A stretch of 64,000 nucleotides of DNA from Stomoxys calcitrans (GCF_963082655.1 NC_081556.1:70169227-70233226), one strand, 5' to 3'. Counted from the first letter of the stretch, positions 1 to 11,786 are shown. Notes: generated from the letters alone by a model not told the origin. Numbers and translations: made by a program.

Positions 1-205
1 CATGATATAGTTCTCATATAAACAAATTTCTAGATTGACTTGGCTGAAATTTTGGCCGTAGAGTTTTTTCGACTTCCAAGATACAAGCTAAGTTTGATCA
101 AAATCGGTTCATAACTTGATATAGCTCCCACATAAACCGATCGCCCGATTTGATTTATTGAGCCTTTTAAGAACGCAATCACTATCTGTTTCGACTGACG
201 TTTCC
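1..205 (+). repeat. HINE-like type 1 central-repeat fragment
   Basis: The stretch has the type 1 module order (gcaatt..., ccgatttggctgaaattttg, cataacttgatatagctcccacataaaccgatc). It runs in the plus orientation, and neither element end is present. It is cut by the window edge on the left and fades out near a Helitron on the right. Confidence 0.7.
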
Positions 206-305
206 CTAAAAAACCAAAAATAAGCAATGGCCGAGATTATTCACAGAAATACCAAAATTACCCACTTCGGGCAAATATGGTCTCCAAATTGGCAAGTTTC
301 AGTAA

Positions 306-2978
306 ATATGCTGTGGAGGCTACTAATATTGATAGGTGGAGGTGGGCAGACCCTCTCCCTTACCCTTATTTTCAGAAACGCCAAATCTCGGAGATGGGTG
401 GTACGATTTAAGCGAAATTTTATGTGCTCTCATATAGTACCCTAAAAGTAAAAATTTGGTATTCAAATTTCGGATGGGGTACCTAGGTGGACCGCCCCAC
501 CCTAAAACCTACCAAACATAAATTGAGACCAACCACGACAATATGGGACTCAAATGAAAGGTAGTTAGGATAAGAAAACGTATCTGATATCCAATTGTCG
601 GACCAAGTGCTAGAGGGGCCACCCAACCCCCAAAACGCCCGTAAATCGGACATATTTACCGACCATGGCAATATGGGACTCAAATGAAAGGTATTTGCGA
701 GAGAATACGAATCGGATAACCAAATGTGGGACCACGTTTCTGGGGGTCCACCCCTTCCCCAAAACACCCCCCAAACAAGACTTATTTACTGACCATAGGA
801 ATATAGGGCTTAAATAAAAGGTATTTCAGTGTATAATTAAAACCTGATATCCAAATATGAGACCAAGTGATTGGGGGGCCGCCCCTCCCCATAAATATCC
901 CCCAAAGGGGACAAATTTACGACCATAGCCATATGGGGCTCAAATGAAAGGTCTTTGGAAGTAAACCACGAATCTGATATCAATATTTGGGAAAAGTGTC
1001 TGATAGTGGCAATATGAGGCTAGAATAAGAGGGTTTTTAGAGTGGAACACCAATCCGATATATATGTACAAGGCCAACTCACTGAGTGGCCGCCCATCGC
1101 CAAAAACACCCCCAAGCCGGTCATGTTTGACGACTATGACAATATGGGGGTCAAATTAAAGGTATTTGGGAGTGGATCACGTATCTGATATCAACATTAG
1201 GGACCAACTGTCCAGCGGACGTCCCACCACCATAACTACCCCCAAATAGTACGTATTTGCTCATCAAGGCAATTTGGGTCTTAAAGAGAGGGAAACTAAG
1301 TATTCATAGTTTTTAGGGCCAATACCCCAAACCGGACATATTTGCTGACTTTTACAATAAGGAGTTTAAATGAAATTTGAAAACGAATTTGATATCCAAT
1401 TTTGCGGCCAATGGCAATATGGGGTTCAAATAAATGATATAGAGATATGTGAGAATAGAGCACGTTGCTGATATATTTTCCGGGCTTAGTGTTGGGGGAC
1501 CACCCCAATCCCCAAAACACCCCTAAATCGGCCATATTTACCGACCATGTCAATGTGGAAATGAAATGAATGGTATTGGGGGGTAGAGCACGAATTGATA
1601 CCCACTTTCGGGACCAATTTTCTGGAGGTCAACCCCTTTTCCAAACTACCCCATAAGCAGCATTTTTTTAGTGACCATCGCAAAATGGGGCTCAAATAAA
1701 GGTATTTGGGAGTAGAATACGAATTTGATATTCAAATTTAGGACCATGTATTAAGGACATCACCCCTTATGGGATTCGGACAAAGGTACTTATATTGTTA
1801 AACAATTAGTCAAGCGATATACTATATTCGTAGCATGTTATTTCATTAAGCTCTTTATTTGCCGAAAAAAATATTGCAAGGAAACTTTTGTTCCATATAA
1901 AGTAAAACAAGTAAAAGCGTGCTAAGTTCGGCCAGGCCGAATCTTATATACCCTCCACCATGGATCGCATTTGTCGAGTTCTTTTCCCGGCATCTCTTCT
2001 TAGGCAAAACTAGAAGTAAAATAGAGAGATCGATTTATATGGGAGCTGTATCGGGCTATATACCGATTCAGACCATAATAAACACGTATGTTAATGGTCA
2101 TGAGAGAATCCGTCGTACAATTTCAGGCAAATCGGATAATAATTGCGACCTCTAGAGGCTCAAGAAGTCAAGATCCCAGATCGGTTTATATGGCAGCTAT
2201 ATCAGGTTATGAACCGCTTTGAACCATATTTGGCACAGTTGTTGGATATCATAACAAAATACAACGTGCCAAAATTCATTCAAATTGGATAAGAATTGCG
2301 CCCTCTAGAGGCTCAAGAAGTCAAGACCCAAGATCGTTTTATATGACAGCTATATAAGGTTATGGACCGATTTGAATCATACTTAGCACAGTTGTTGGAT
2401 ATCGTAACAGAACACGTCGTGCAAAATTTCATTCCAATCGGATAAGAATTGCGCACTCTAGAGGCTCAAGAAATCAAAACCCCAGATCGGTGTATATGGC
2501 AGCTATATCAGGATATGGACCGATTTGAACCATACTTGGCACAGTTGTTGGATATCATAACAAAACACGTCGTGCAAAATTTCATTCTGATCGGATAAGA
2601 ATTGCGCACGCTAGAGGCTCAAGAAGTCAAGACCCAAGATCGGTTTATATGGCAGCTATATCAAAACATGGACCGATATGGCCCATTTACAATACCAACT
2701 GACCTACACTAATAAGAAGTATTTGTGCAAAATTTCAAGCGGCTAACTTTACTCCGTCGGAAGTTAGCGTGCTTCCGACAGACAGACGGACGGACGGACA
2801 GACGGACGGACATGGCTAGATCGGCATAAAATTTCACGACGATCAATAATATATATACTTTATGGGGTCTCAGACGAATATTTCGAGTAGTTGCAATCAG
2901 AATGACGAAATTAGTATACCCCCCATCTTATGGTGGAGGGTATAAAAAGGCGCACCGGAGCGGGCCCGGGTTAGCTAG
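306..2978 (+). mobile_element. Helitron-like element, 5'-truncated, interrupted by a HINE
   Basis: Repeated ~130-bp modules (ggg-rich 'ccaccccttccccaaaacacc', 'accatgg.aatatggg', 'tcaaatgaaaggtattt') fill the stretch from about 330 to 1790. The 3' section (cttatattgttaaacaattagtcaagcgatat) matches the complete copy at 33659-36065. The 3' terminal piece, GGAGCGGGCCCGGG then CTAG, lies at about 2948-2978, after a HINE inserted at about 1907-2947. The base after CTAG is T, as expected for Helitrons. No helicase/Rep coding was seen, so it is non-autonomous. The 5' TC end is missing. Confidence 0.75.
1907..2947 (-). mobile_element. HINE-like element, type 1, complete, inside the Helitron
   Basis: It reads on the minus strand. 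The 3' palindrome GTTCGGCCAGGCCGAA lies near 1926. An inverted copy of the 5' end (TATACCCTCCACCAT) follows near 1948. Several ~153-bp central repeats run from about 2140 to 2690, then GACGGACGGACGGAC microsatellite units at 2780-2812. It ends with ATGGTGGAGGGTATA near 2930-2945. It splits the Helitron 3' end: the flanks 'tataaagtaaaa' and 'aaggcgcaccgg' together resemble the uninterrupted sequence at 36020-36045. This nested position defines the element ends well. Confidence 0.8.
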
Positions 2979-3640
2979 TAAAGTATATATATTCTTGATC
3001 AGCGTATGTCCGCCACGTCCGTCCGTCTATCTGTTGAAATCACGATATAGTCTTTAAAAATAGAAATATCGAGCTGAAACTTTGCATAGATTCTTTTTTT
3101 GTCTATAAGCAGCTAAGGTTCGAAGATAGCCTATATCGGACTATATCTTGATATAGCCCCCATATAGACCGATCAGCCGATTTAGGGTCTTAGGCCAATA
3201 AAAACCACATTTACTATCCGATTTTGCTGAAATTTTGGGACAGTGAGTTGTATTAGGCCCTTTGATGTCCTTCGTTAATTTAGCCCGGATCGGACCAGAT
3301 TTGGTTATAACTGCCATATAGACCGATCCTCTGATTTAAGGTTTTGGGCCCATAAAAGCCACATTTATTATCCGTTTTCGCTGAATTTTGGGACAGTGAG
3401 TTGTGTTAGGTATTTCGACATCTTTCTCTTATTTGGCCCTTATCGGATCAAAGTTGGATATAGCTGCAATATAAATGCGCCTTTTGAACCCATAAAAGGT
3501 GCTTTTATTGCCCGTGACACAGTTCTGCAATATGGCACAGATCGGTCCAGATTTGGATATAGCTGCCATATAGACCGATATCTCGGTTTAAGGTTTTGGG
3601 ACCGTAAAAAGCGCAAATCAAAATATGCATATTAATGGCA
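2979..3640 (+). repeat. HINE-like type 2 element, partial, plus strand
   Basis: It starts directly after the Helitron CTAG with the HINE 5' body (aaagtatatatattcttgatc, then cgtccgtccgtct). It then has three type 2 modules: 'gggacagtgagttgtgtt', 'gcccataaaagccacatttat', 'gccatatagaccgatc'. The spacing is about 153 bp. The 3' end is missing. Confidence 0.75.
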
Positions 3641-3990
3641 TAACGGCTTCTTTAGGATCTATCTAATTACAAAATATTCTAGATAAATGTTTTTCTATTG
3701 GGTTCCCCAATCCATGAAATTCATGAAGTTACTGCCCCCTACTCTTTCTTTTATAATTCGTAAAACAATATTTTCAGATTAATTTTTGGAAAAACTCCCG
3801 GATGTGTTTTCTTTCTAAGGATTGATCATGGACCCAAACATAAACCTCAAATTCGTGTTTCAGGGGTTTTATATTTGTGAACTATGTTGCACCGATACCG
3901 AGGGCGCGTACTATACAGCGCGCTTTTCGTAAACATTTTAATATATCATTTGCATAATTTGGATTCTGAATTTGTTCATGCGGAGGGTAG
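3641..3990. other. No recognised feature
   Basis: AT-rich sequence without a long open frame or a repeat that I can match within the window. Confidence 0.5.
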
Positions 3991-4630
3991 ACTATGTAGC
4001 ATCTGTGCCGACTGGGGTGATGGCATTCGCGATTCGTTTTTCTGGAAGGGATGAATGGAGAGCGAATGCTATACTTGAAGAGAATGAGACCTTGATTCAG
4101 TTTGGGACTGAATTGGAGGTCTCTAAGACTGCCAGATGAGTGTACGGTCTTTCAGGCAGAGGTCTGTGCCATAATATTAGCCACAAGAAAAATTCTGGTT
4201 ATGGATTTACCACCTTCGAAACTCAGGATTCATGTGGACCGTATGGCGACGCTAAAGGCCTTGGGGTCGACGATGGTGAAGCCAAGACGTTTGGCTGACA
4301 TTGGTTCCCTGACATAAGGGGAAAATGAGAGGGCGGACGAGTGCTCCAGGGGGTGTTCGTCAGCGCCGGACGGACAAGCCACCGGTCTTGCGTAGGTTCC
4401 AATTGTCGAGCTACTGAACATAGTAGAGGGGGGCAAGGGGAGCGTCGGTGGCAATATAGGACTCGGTGGATGGTTGCCGGACTGCAAAGGCGCTCTGGGC
4501 TGTCATCGAACGGAGAAGGACGAGGGAGTTGCTGGCTTTCGATAATAGGTCGATAAGTACCTCAACAGGGGTCATAACCGGGCATACCTGTTGTTCTTTT
4601 ATTCGTGTACAACTTCTAGTCCGAGGTCTC
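3990..4630 (+). pseudogene. LINE RNase H/C-terminal remnant (R1/I/LOA-like)
   Basis: Plus-strand frames resemble the RNase H and tail of the R1/I/LOA-like LINEs seen elsewhere in the window. 'CTVFQAEVCAII' at about 4140-4180 matches the RNase H block 'VYQAEILAIKE' of the copies at 15.3 and 51.7 kb. 'RRRTRELLAF' and 'VITGH' near 4510-4580 match the region just before the C-terminal zinc knuckle. The frame shifts several times and RT is absent, so it is a dead 5'-truncated copy. Confidence 0.6.
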
Positions 4631-4650
4631 ACATTAAATTTTTATTCTCT

Positions 4651-5341
4651 TTATACCCACCAATGACAAGGTAAGTGTACCCCCATCCTATGGTGGATGG
4701 GGGTACACTTACCTTGTCATTCCTCGAATTATTCGTCTAAGACCCCCCATAAAGTATATATATTCTTGATAGTCTCGACGTTCTGCGTCGATCTAGGCAT
4801 GTCCGACCGTCCATCCCTCTATCGAAATCACATAAGCGCTCTAACGCGTAAAGGTAGCCCCTTGAAATTTTGCACAGATATTTAGTATTGATGTAGGTCG
4901 TTGGGGATTGGGGATAGCTCCCATATATACCGATCTACAGAAGAAGTCAAGTAGTCAAATCGGGAGATCGGTTTATATGGGATCGGCCTATAACTTGATA
5001 TAGCTTCCATATAAACCGATCTTCCGATTTGACTTCTTGAGCCCTTACAAGTCGCAATTTTTGTCCGATTTGGCAAAAATTGAGCAATTGTTGTGACTTT
5101 CAACAACTGTGTCAAGTACGGTCCAAATCGGTCTTTAACCTGATGTAGCTCCCATATAAAGCCATCTCCCTATTTGGTTGTCTCTCGATCATCATTGTTT
5201 TTGGTGGTTTGACAGAAGTTTGGTATATAGAATAAAATTATGCCCTTTAACTTAATTTATTCTGTATGAATTTGTAGCTGAATCCATATTGATGAGGTCC
5301 CAAGATTCGTCCCGGCCGAACTTAGCACGCTTTTACTTGTT
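4651..5341 (+). mobile_element. HINE-like element, type 1 variant, plus strand
   Basis: The 5' end is the hairpin at 4662-4721. The common body 'cataaagtatatatattcttgat' follows, with a degenerate GTCC tract and modules 'cccatataaaccgatctt'. The 3' end is 'cccggccgaacttagcac' and 'gcttttacttgt'. The central repeats are few and diverged from the main type 1 consensus (cccttacaagtcgcaattttt instead of cctctagagggcgcaattctt). Confidence 0.75.
4662..4721. repeat. Perfect 24-bp inverted repeat (hairpin) with 12-nt loop
   Basis: Arms 4662-4685 and 4698-4721 are exact reverse complements, separated by TCCTATGGTGGA. The right arm is the ordinary HINE 5' end and the left arm is its inverted copy, so the terminus of the adjoining HINE has been duplicated in snap-back form. 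Confidence 0.9.
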
Positions 5342-5479
5342 CTCCGAGTGAACTTTGTGGGCAACTCGCTCAACTTAACTTAACCTGCATTTTTTAATGA
5401 AATTTTTAATTGTTCCAATTAAAAAATAATTTGATATTTTGAACATTTTAATAATTTTTTTTTTTGAAAATTTTAATTT

Positions 5480-6406
5480 TTATACCCTCCACCATAAGAT
5501 GGGGGGTATACTAATTTCGTCATTCTGATTGTAACTACTCGAAATATTCGTCTGTGACGCCATAAAGTATATATATTCTTGATCGTCGTGAAATTTTATG
5601 TCGATCTAGCCATGTCCGTCCGTCTGTCCGTCCGTCCGTCCGTCTGTCTGTCCGTCCGTCCGTCCGTCCGTCCGTCTGTCTGTCGAAAGCACGCTAACTT
5701 CCGAAGGAGTAAAGCTAGCCGCTTGAAATTTTGCACAAATACTTCTTATTAGTGTAGGTCGGTTGGTATTGTAAATGGGCCATATCGGTCCATGTTTTGA
5801 TATAGCTGCCATATAAACCGATCTTGGGTCTTGATTTCTTGAGCCTCTAGAGTGCGCAATTCTTAACCGATTGGGATGAAATTTTGCACGACGTGTTTTG
5901 TTATGATATCCAACAACTGTGCCAAGTACGGTTCAAATCGGTCCATAACCTGATATAGCTGCCATATAAACCGATCTGGGGTCTTGACTTCTTGAGCCTC
6001 TAGAGTGCGCAATTCTTAACCGATTGGGATGAAATTTTGCACGACGTGTTTTGTTATGATATCCAACAACTGTGCCAAGTATAGTTTAAATCGGTTCATA
6101 ACCTGATATAGGTGCCATATAAACCGATCTTGGATCTTGACTTCTTGAGCCTCTAGAAGTCGCAATTATTATCCGATTTGCCTAAAATTTTGTACCTCAA
6201 CATTTTACACAGGTCTCCAACATATAATTTAATTGTGGACCAAACCGGACCCTATCTTGATATCGCTCTCATAGCAGAGCAAATCTTTTCTTAAATCCTT
6301 TTTTGCCTAAGAAGAGATGCCGGGAAAAGAAGTGGACAAATGCGGTCCATGGTGGAGGGTATATAAGATTCGGCCCGGCCGAACTTAGCACGCTTTTTCT
6401 TGTTTT
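5480..6406 (+). mobile_element. HINE-like element, type 1, complete
   Basis: It starts with TATACCCTCCACCATAAGATGGGGGG. The shared 5' body, a long GTCC/GTCT tract and about three type 1 central repeats (~153 bp) follow. The subterminal GGTGGAGGGTATA and palindrome TTCGGCCCGGCCGAA precede the end at cacgctttttcttg. It sits between AT-rich 'aattgaaa' repeats, which continue on both sides and look like the pre-insertion sequence. Confidence 0.85.
5606..5692 (+). repeat. (GTCC/GTCT)n microsatellite
   Basis: Tetranucleotide units GTCC with scattered GTCT fill most of this stretch. This is the longest of several such tracts and always lies at the same place in the HINE 5' body, as in DINE-1/Helentron-associated elements. 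Confidence 0.9.
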
Positions 6407-7545
6407 TTATTTGATTCAATTAAAAAAAAATATTGAAATTTTCGATATATCTATCATTTTTTTTAATTGAAACATTTTCAATCACCTTTTTCAAAAACTG
6501 TGATTGATATTATAATTTTCGTTATTGAACCAGTTTCAATTAAAAAAATAATTGGATGAATTAACTTTATGATTGGAACCGATTTTTATTTTGTTCTTTG
6601 TGAGTTATCGGATGTGGGCATGAATGAAAATCGATGCACAAGTGCTTTTGCAAATTGCAGGTATCGGTCAAAATTGAAAAAAAAAACAGAAATTCAAATA
6701 CCCCCGAAAGTGGAGATATTGTAGACCACAAACGGACATTTTTATGTGTATTTGTGCAATATACAGAAAAAATGTTGGGAATCAGGCCACAAACGAAGAT
6801 TTCGCAGCCCGAACAAATTTTCGAACTACCAAGGTGGCAAAATTTTGGGGTCGACCAAAAGGCACCAGCACAACCTAGGGCATTAAAATTTGTCACAAGA
6901 TTTCGCTGGCACCTAGCTCTAACCATTCCAAATTTCAAAGAGATATATAACCCCGTTCTCATTGGCATATTTTTTATAAGTTCCTTTCGATTTTCTCTCA
7001 CAGTGCGTTGTTTGTTCGTTTGCTTTACCATGACGAAAATGTTGAGTTTATCGAATAAATTGACAGTGACAGTTCGATAAAAAGTGAAAGCGTGAGTTCA
7101 CAAATTATATAAGGAATCTTCCTGCAAATTAAATTAAATGTCTAATTGAAGTTTTTTCTTTAGAAGGTCATATCAAATTTAAATATTTAATACCTTACCT
7201 CACATTAGAAAATTGTTGTCCTTCGATTCGAGCCAAAGAAAAGCTAACTTAATTTAATTTTTCAGCGTTTTAAGGAAAAAATTCCTTGGGTAAAAGACAT
7301 TTTAATTGATATTAAGGATTTTTTTATTTTAAGTGGTAGGTTAATAAATCCTTAACTTGTCTTGTTTTTAAACACAAATATCTAAAATGAAAGTTGAAAA
7401 ATATAGTTGAAAGTTATAAAATTTACTTTGGAACAAGAAAACAGTATACCCTATTTAGAGACGCAAAATAGCCTTACAAATAGGAGCGTCTTTAAATGTT
7501 TAATTTTTCTTAGGGTAAGATGCTATGTTTAAAAAAGAATTAAAA
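6407..7545. other. AT-rich DNA with a dispersed-repeat segment; no gene called
   Basis: 6407-6570 and 7086-7545 are AT-rich and unremarkable. 6567-7080 is open on both strands (148-154 codons), but the frames resemble no family I know. Part of it (about 6905-6975) is similar to 40245-40325, so it looks like a dispersed repeat rather than a gene. Confidence 0.4.
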
Positions 7546-7552
7546 AAAAAAA

Positions 7553-9842
7553 ACAAGTAAGAACGTGCTAAGTTCGGCCAGGCCGAATCTTAAATAACCT
7601 CCACCACAGATCGCATTTGTCGAGTTCTATGCGCGGTATCTCTTTTTAGACAAACATAGAATATTGAATAAGAACTGTTATGGTTTTGGAGCTGTACCAA
7701 TTTATAGTCCGATTCGGACGGCAAATGAATGCTGAACATTGTAGAAGTCATTGCGTAATATTTCAGTTCATTGGGATAAGAATTGCGCCTTTTAGGGGCT
7801 CAAGAAGCAAAGTCGGGAGATAGGTTTATATGGGAGCTGCATCTACCTATTGATCCATTAAGACCATATATGTTATTGTTATTGGAACAATATCAAGTTA
7901 TGGTTCATTTCGGACCATAATTGAACTGAATGTTGGAGACCACAATAGAAGTCATTGTGTAAAATTTCAGCCAAATCTAGTAAGAATTGGGCACTTTGGG
8001 GGCTGGAGAAGTAAAATAGGAAGACGAGTTTATAAGGCAGCTGTATTAGGCTATAAACCGACTCATGTCATATTCGACACGTATGTTGAAGGTCATGAGG
8101 GAAGCCGTTGTACCAAATTTCAGCCAAATCGGATGAGAATTGCGCCCTCTAGAGGTTCTAGAAGTCAAGATCCCAGATCGGTTTATATGGCAGCTATATC
8201 AGGTTCTATATCGATTTACGCCATACTTAGCACAGTTATTGGAAGTCATAACAAAACATCTCATGCATTTCAGCCAAATCGGATGAGAATTGAGCGCTCA
8301 ATTGGCTCAAGAAGTCAAGATCCAAGATCGGTTTATATGGCAGCTATATCAGGTTATGGACCGATTTGAATCATACTCAGCACAGTTGTTGAAAGTAATA
8401 CCAAAACACCACGTGCAAAATTTCAGTTAAATCGGACGAGAATTGCGCCATCTAGAGGCTCAAGAAATCAAGACCCCAGATCGGTTTATATGACAGCTAT
8501 TTCAAAACATAGACTGATTTAAACCATACTCAGCGTAGTTGTTGAAAGGGATACCAAAACACGTCGTGCAAAATTTCATTCCAATCGGATAAGAATTGCG
8601 CCCTCTAGAAGCTCAAGAAGTCAAGATGCAAGATCGGTTTATATGACAGCTATACCAGATTATGAACCGATTTAAACCATACTTGGCACAGTTGTTGAAT
8701 ATCATAACAAAACACGTCGCGTAAAATTTCATTCCAATCGGATAATAATTGCGCACTCTAGAGGTTCAAGAAGTCAAGACCCAAGATCGATTTATATGAC
8801 AGCTATATCAGGTTAGGAACCGATTTGAACCATACTTGCCACAATTGTTGGATATCATAACAAAACACGTCGTGCAAAATTTCATTTCAATCGGATAATA
8901 ATTGCGCTCTCTACAGGCTAAATAAGTCAAGACCGAAGATCGGTTTATATGGCAGCTATATCAAAACATGGACCGATATAGCCCATTTACAATACCAACT
9001 GACCTACACTAATAAGAAGTATTTGTGCAAAATTTCAAGCAGCTAGCTTTACTCCTTCGGATGTTAGCGTGCTTTCGACAGACAGACGGACGGACATGAC
9101 TAGATCGACATAAAATGTCTCGACGATCAAGAATATAAAGGGTGATTTTTTTGAGGTTAGGATTTTCATGCATTAGTATTTGACAGATCACGTGGGATTT
9201 CAGACATGGTGTCAAAGAGAAAGATGCTCAGTATGCTTTGACATTTCATCATGAATAGACTTACTAACGAGCAACGCTTGCAAATCATTGAATTTTATTA
9301 CCAAAATCAGTGTTCGGTTCGAAATGTGTTCAAATTTTGACAAATTTTGTTCAGCGATGAGGCTCATTTCTGGTTGAATGGCTACGTAAATAAGCAAAAT
9401 TGCCGCATTTGGAGTGAAGAGCAACCAGAAGCCGTTCAAGAACTGCCCATGCATCCCGAAAAATGCACTGTTTGGTGTGGTTTGTACGCTGGTGGAATCA
9501 TTGGACCGTATTTTTTCAAAGATGCTGTTGGACGCAACGTTACGGTGAATGAACACATTTCGAACCGAACACTGATTTTGGTAATAAAATTCAATGATTT
9601 GCAAGCGTTGCTCGTTAGTAAGTCTATTCATGATGAAATGTCAAAGCATACTGAGCATCTTTCTCTTTGACACCATGTCTGAAATCCCACGTGATCTGTC
9701 AAATACTAATGCATGAAAATCCTAACCTCAAAAAAATCACCCTTTATATACTTTATGGAGTCTCAGACGAATATTTCGAGTAGTTACAAACAGAATGACG
9801 AAATTCGTATACCCCCCATCCTATGGTGGAGGGTATAATAAT
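7553..9842 (-). mobile_element. HINE-like element, type 1, long copy, interrupted by a Tc1-like palindrome
   Basis: It reads on the minus strand. The palindrome GTTCGGCCAGGCCGAA is near 7574. Roughly eight central repeats of ~153 bp follow (8100-8990 is the clearest run), then 'gacagacagacggacgg' near 9080, and the 5' end 'cctatggtggagggtataa' near 9821-9838. The Tc1-like element 9138-9744 splits it within 'caagaatata/tactttatgg', a stretch present uninterrupted in other copies. Confidence 0.8.
9138..9744 (+). mobile_element. Palindromic non-autonomous Tc1/mariner-superfamily element, copy 1
   Basis: The element is 607 bp and flanked by TA (9136-9137 and 9745-9746). The 194-bp arms 9138-9331 and 9551-9744 are inverted repeats with no mismatch that I could see, starting AAGGGTGATTTTTTTGAGG. 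Each arm contains a start codon and about 27 codons of a transposase N-terminus (MNRLTNEQRLQIIEFYYQN). The middle 9332-9550 encodes a catalytic-core fragment (FSDEAHFWLNGYVNK, then WCGLYAGGIIGPYFF), which includes the first catalytic Asp region only. It cannot make a transposase and must have moved in trans. A transcript would fold into a long hairpin. Confidence 0.9.
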
Positions 9843-9877
9843 ACTCGTAATACTCGGTGAAGTAAAATAAGAATCAA

Positions 9878-10487
9878 CTAGTGAAAAGGCGTTAAATTCG
9901 GCCTGGCCGAACTTTGGATAGCCACCACCTCAGGTATATATATAAACCTCCTTTGGTCAGAACCCGGTGAAAAATGCATAATATGGTCTTGTTTTGACCA
10001 AATTCGACATGGATATTGATTGGTCTAATAAGAACAAAATATTGGTCTTTTTGGTAGTCATATCCAAATATAAACATATCTGATCCATATACGACACGGA
10101 TGTCAAAAAGCCTAACATAAGTCACTGTGTCATATTTCAGTGAAATTGGATTATAAATGCGCCATTTATGGCGCCAAGACTTTAAATCGAGATTACGGTC
10201 TATATGGCAGCTATATCCAAATCTGGACCGATTGAAGATGGATATCAAACTCACTGACACAACTCACTGTCCCGAATTTCGGCGATATCGGGCAATAAGT
10301 GCGCCATTTATGGGCCCAAAACCTTAAATCGAGAGATCGGTCTATATGGCAGCTATATCCAAATCTGAACCAATCTGTACCATATTGCAGAAGTATATCG
10401 AGGGGCTTAACTCACTCTCCCAAATTTCGTCGACATCGGACAATAAATGCGCCTTTTATGGACCCAAAACCTAAAAAACCAGTAAGG
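9878..10487 (-). repeat. HINE-like type 2 element, 5'-truncated
   Basis: It reads on the minus strand. The 3' end 'aaggcgttaaattcggcctggccgaac' begins near 9890. Type 2 modules follow ('acaactcactgtcccgaatttc', 'gatcggtctatatggcagc'), about 153 bp apart. It is cut near 10487, where the palindrome of a type 3 element begins. Confidence 0.75.
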
Positions 10488-11771
10488 AAAAGCAAAAGTC
10501 GGGCGGTGCCGACTTTAACTAACTTATCAACTTAGCAATTTAGAACGTTGTAAGATTTTCCTACCATAGGACAAAAGATTTGGATTTCCACATCTTTAAA
10601 AGGCTATATCGGACAATTTTAATGTGCCAATTTTAATGACACATACTGGAGCGTCAAATAGTTTGTGTTGTTAACATGTGACCAAAATTGTGGTTTTCAC
10701 TGCCATAAAAGTCCATATCGGATGAAATTTACACATTGGAGCTATATCTAAATTAGTACTGATTTTTGTGAAATTTTGCGCACGTATTGGAACGTCAATT
10801 TAAACGTCTCATGTAAAAGCGGGCGAAAATTTTGGATTCTACAGCCATAAAAGGCCGTATTGAATGAACGATATATGTGGTAGCTATATCTAAATCTAAA
10901 GCGATTTTTATGAAATTTTGCACACATATGAAGACGTCAAATAAAGCACCTCATGCAGAATTTTGTAAAGATCGGACCAAAAATTGTGGCTTCTACAGCC
11001 TTAAAAAACCAAATCGGATGAAAGATATATATGGGAGCAATATCTAAATCTGAACCGATTTTTATGAAATATTGCAGATATATTAAGATCAGTAACAAAC
11101 CAGTTCGTGCCAAATTTTGTGCAGATCGGTTGAATATTGTTGTTACTACGGCCATTTAAGTGCAAATCGGGCGATACATATATATTGGAGCTATATCTAA
11201 ATCTGGAGCAATTGTTATGAAATTTTGCACACTGGAGACGTCAAACAAAAACACCCCATGCAAATGTAAAGATCGGACTAAAACTGTGGCTTCTACAGCC
11301 ATAAAATTCCATGTCGTATGAAAGATATATATATGGGAGCTATATCTAAATCTGAACCGATTTTTATGAAAATTTGCACACATATGTAAACCTCAAATAA
11401 AATACCCAATGCAAATTTTGTGCAGATCGGACGAAAATTGTGGCTTCTACAGCCTTAAAAAGCCATATCGGATGAACGATATATATGGGAGCTATATCTA
11501 AATCTGAACCGATTTTTTCCAAATCAATAGCATTTGTCCTTGGGCCAAAAAAATGACATGTGCAAAATTTCGTGATGATTGGACAACAAATACGACCAGC
11601 ACTTTAATTACAAGAATACATGGACTCACCGACGGTCAGACGTACATGGCTAAATCGACTCAGAAAGTGATTCTGAGTCGATCAATATACTTATCAATGG
11701 GTCTAGCTCTTCTTCTTCTTAGCGTTGCAAACATATAATACCCTGTACCACAGTGGTGGTGCAGGGTATAA
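10488..11771 (-). mobile_element. HINE-like element, type 3
   Basis: It reads on the minus strand. The 3' palindrome is AAGTCGGGCGGTGCCGACTT near 10497-10516. About six modules of the type 'ttgtggcttctacagcc', 'gatatatatgggagctatat' and 'tgaaccgatttttatgaaa' follow; two adjacent ones (about 11335 and 11488) are 153 bp apart. The 5' end carries 'tacatggctaaatcgactcagaaagtg' and 'taataccctgtaccacagtggtggtgcagggtata', itself an inverted repeat. Confidence 0.75.
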
Positions 11772-11786
11772 ATATCAAAATATAGA

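Noticed and set aside
5606..5692. Regular short units that might suggest a CRISPR-like array
   Set aside because: The units are a plain GTCC/GTCT microsatellite without spacers, at a fixed place in HINE-like elements of an animal genome.
6567..7080. Protein-coding gene of about 150 codons
   Set aside because: Open on both strands at once, no recognisable domain, and part of it is a dispersed repeat also found at 40.2 kb.
7553..9130. Satellite DNA array (centromeric type)
   Set aside because: The ~153-bp repeats are few per locus and are always enclosed by HINE ends, so they are central repeats of dispersed elements.
9212..9670. 139- and 107-codon frames taken as two transposase genes
   Set aside because: They are frames running through the inverted arms and the core fragment of a 607-bp non-autonomous element, not complete genes.
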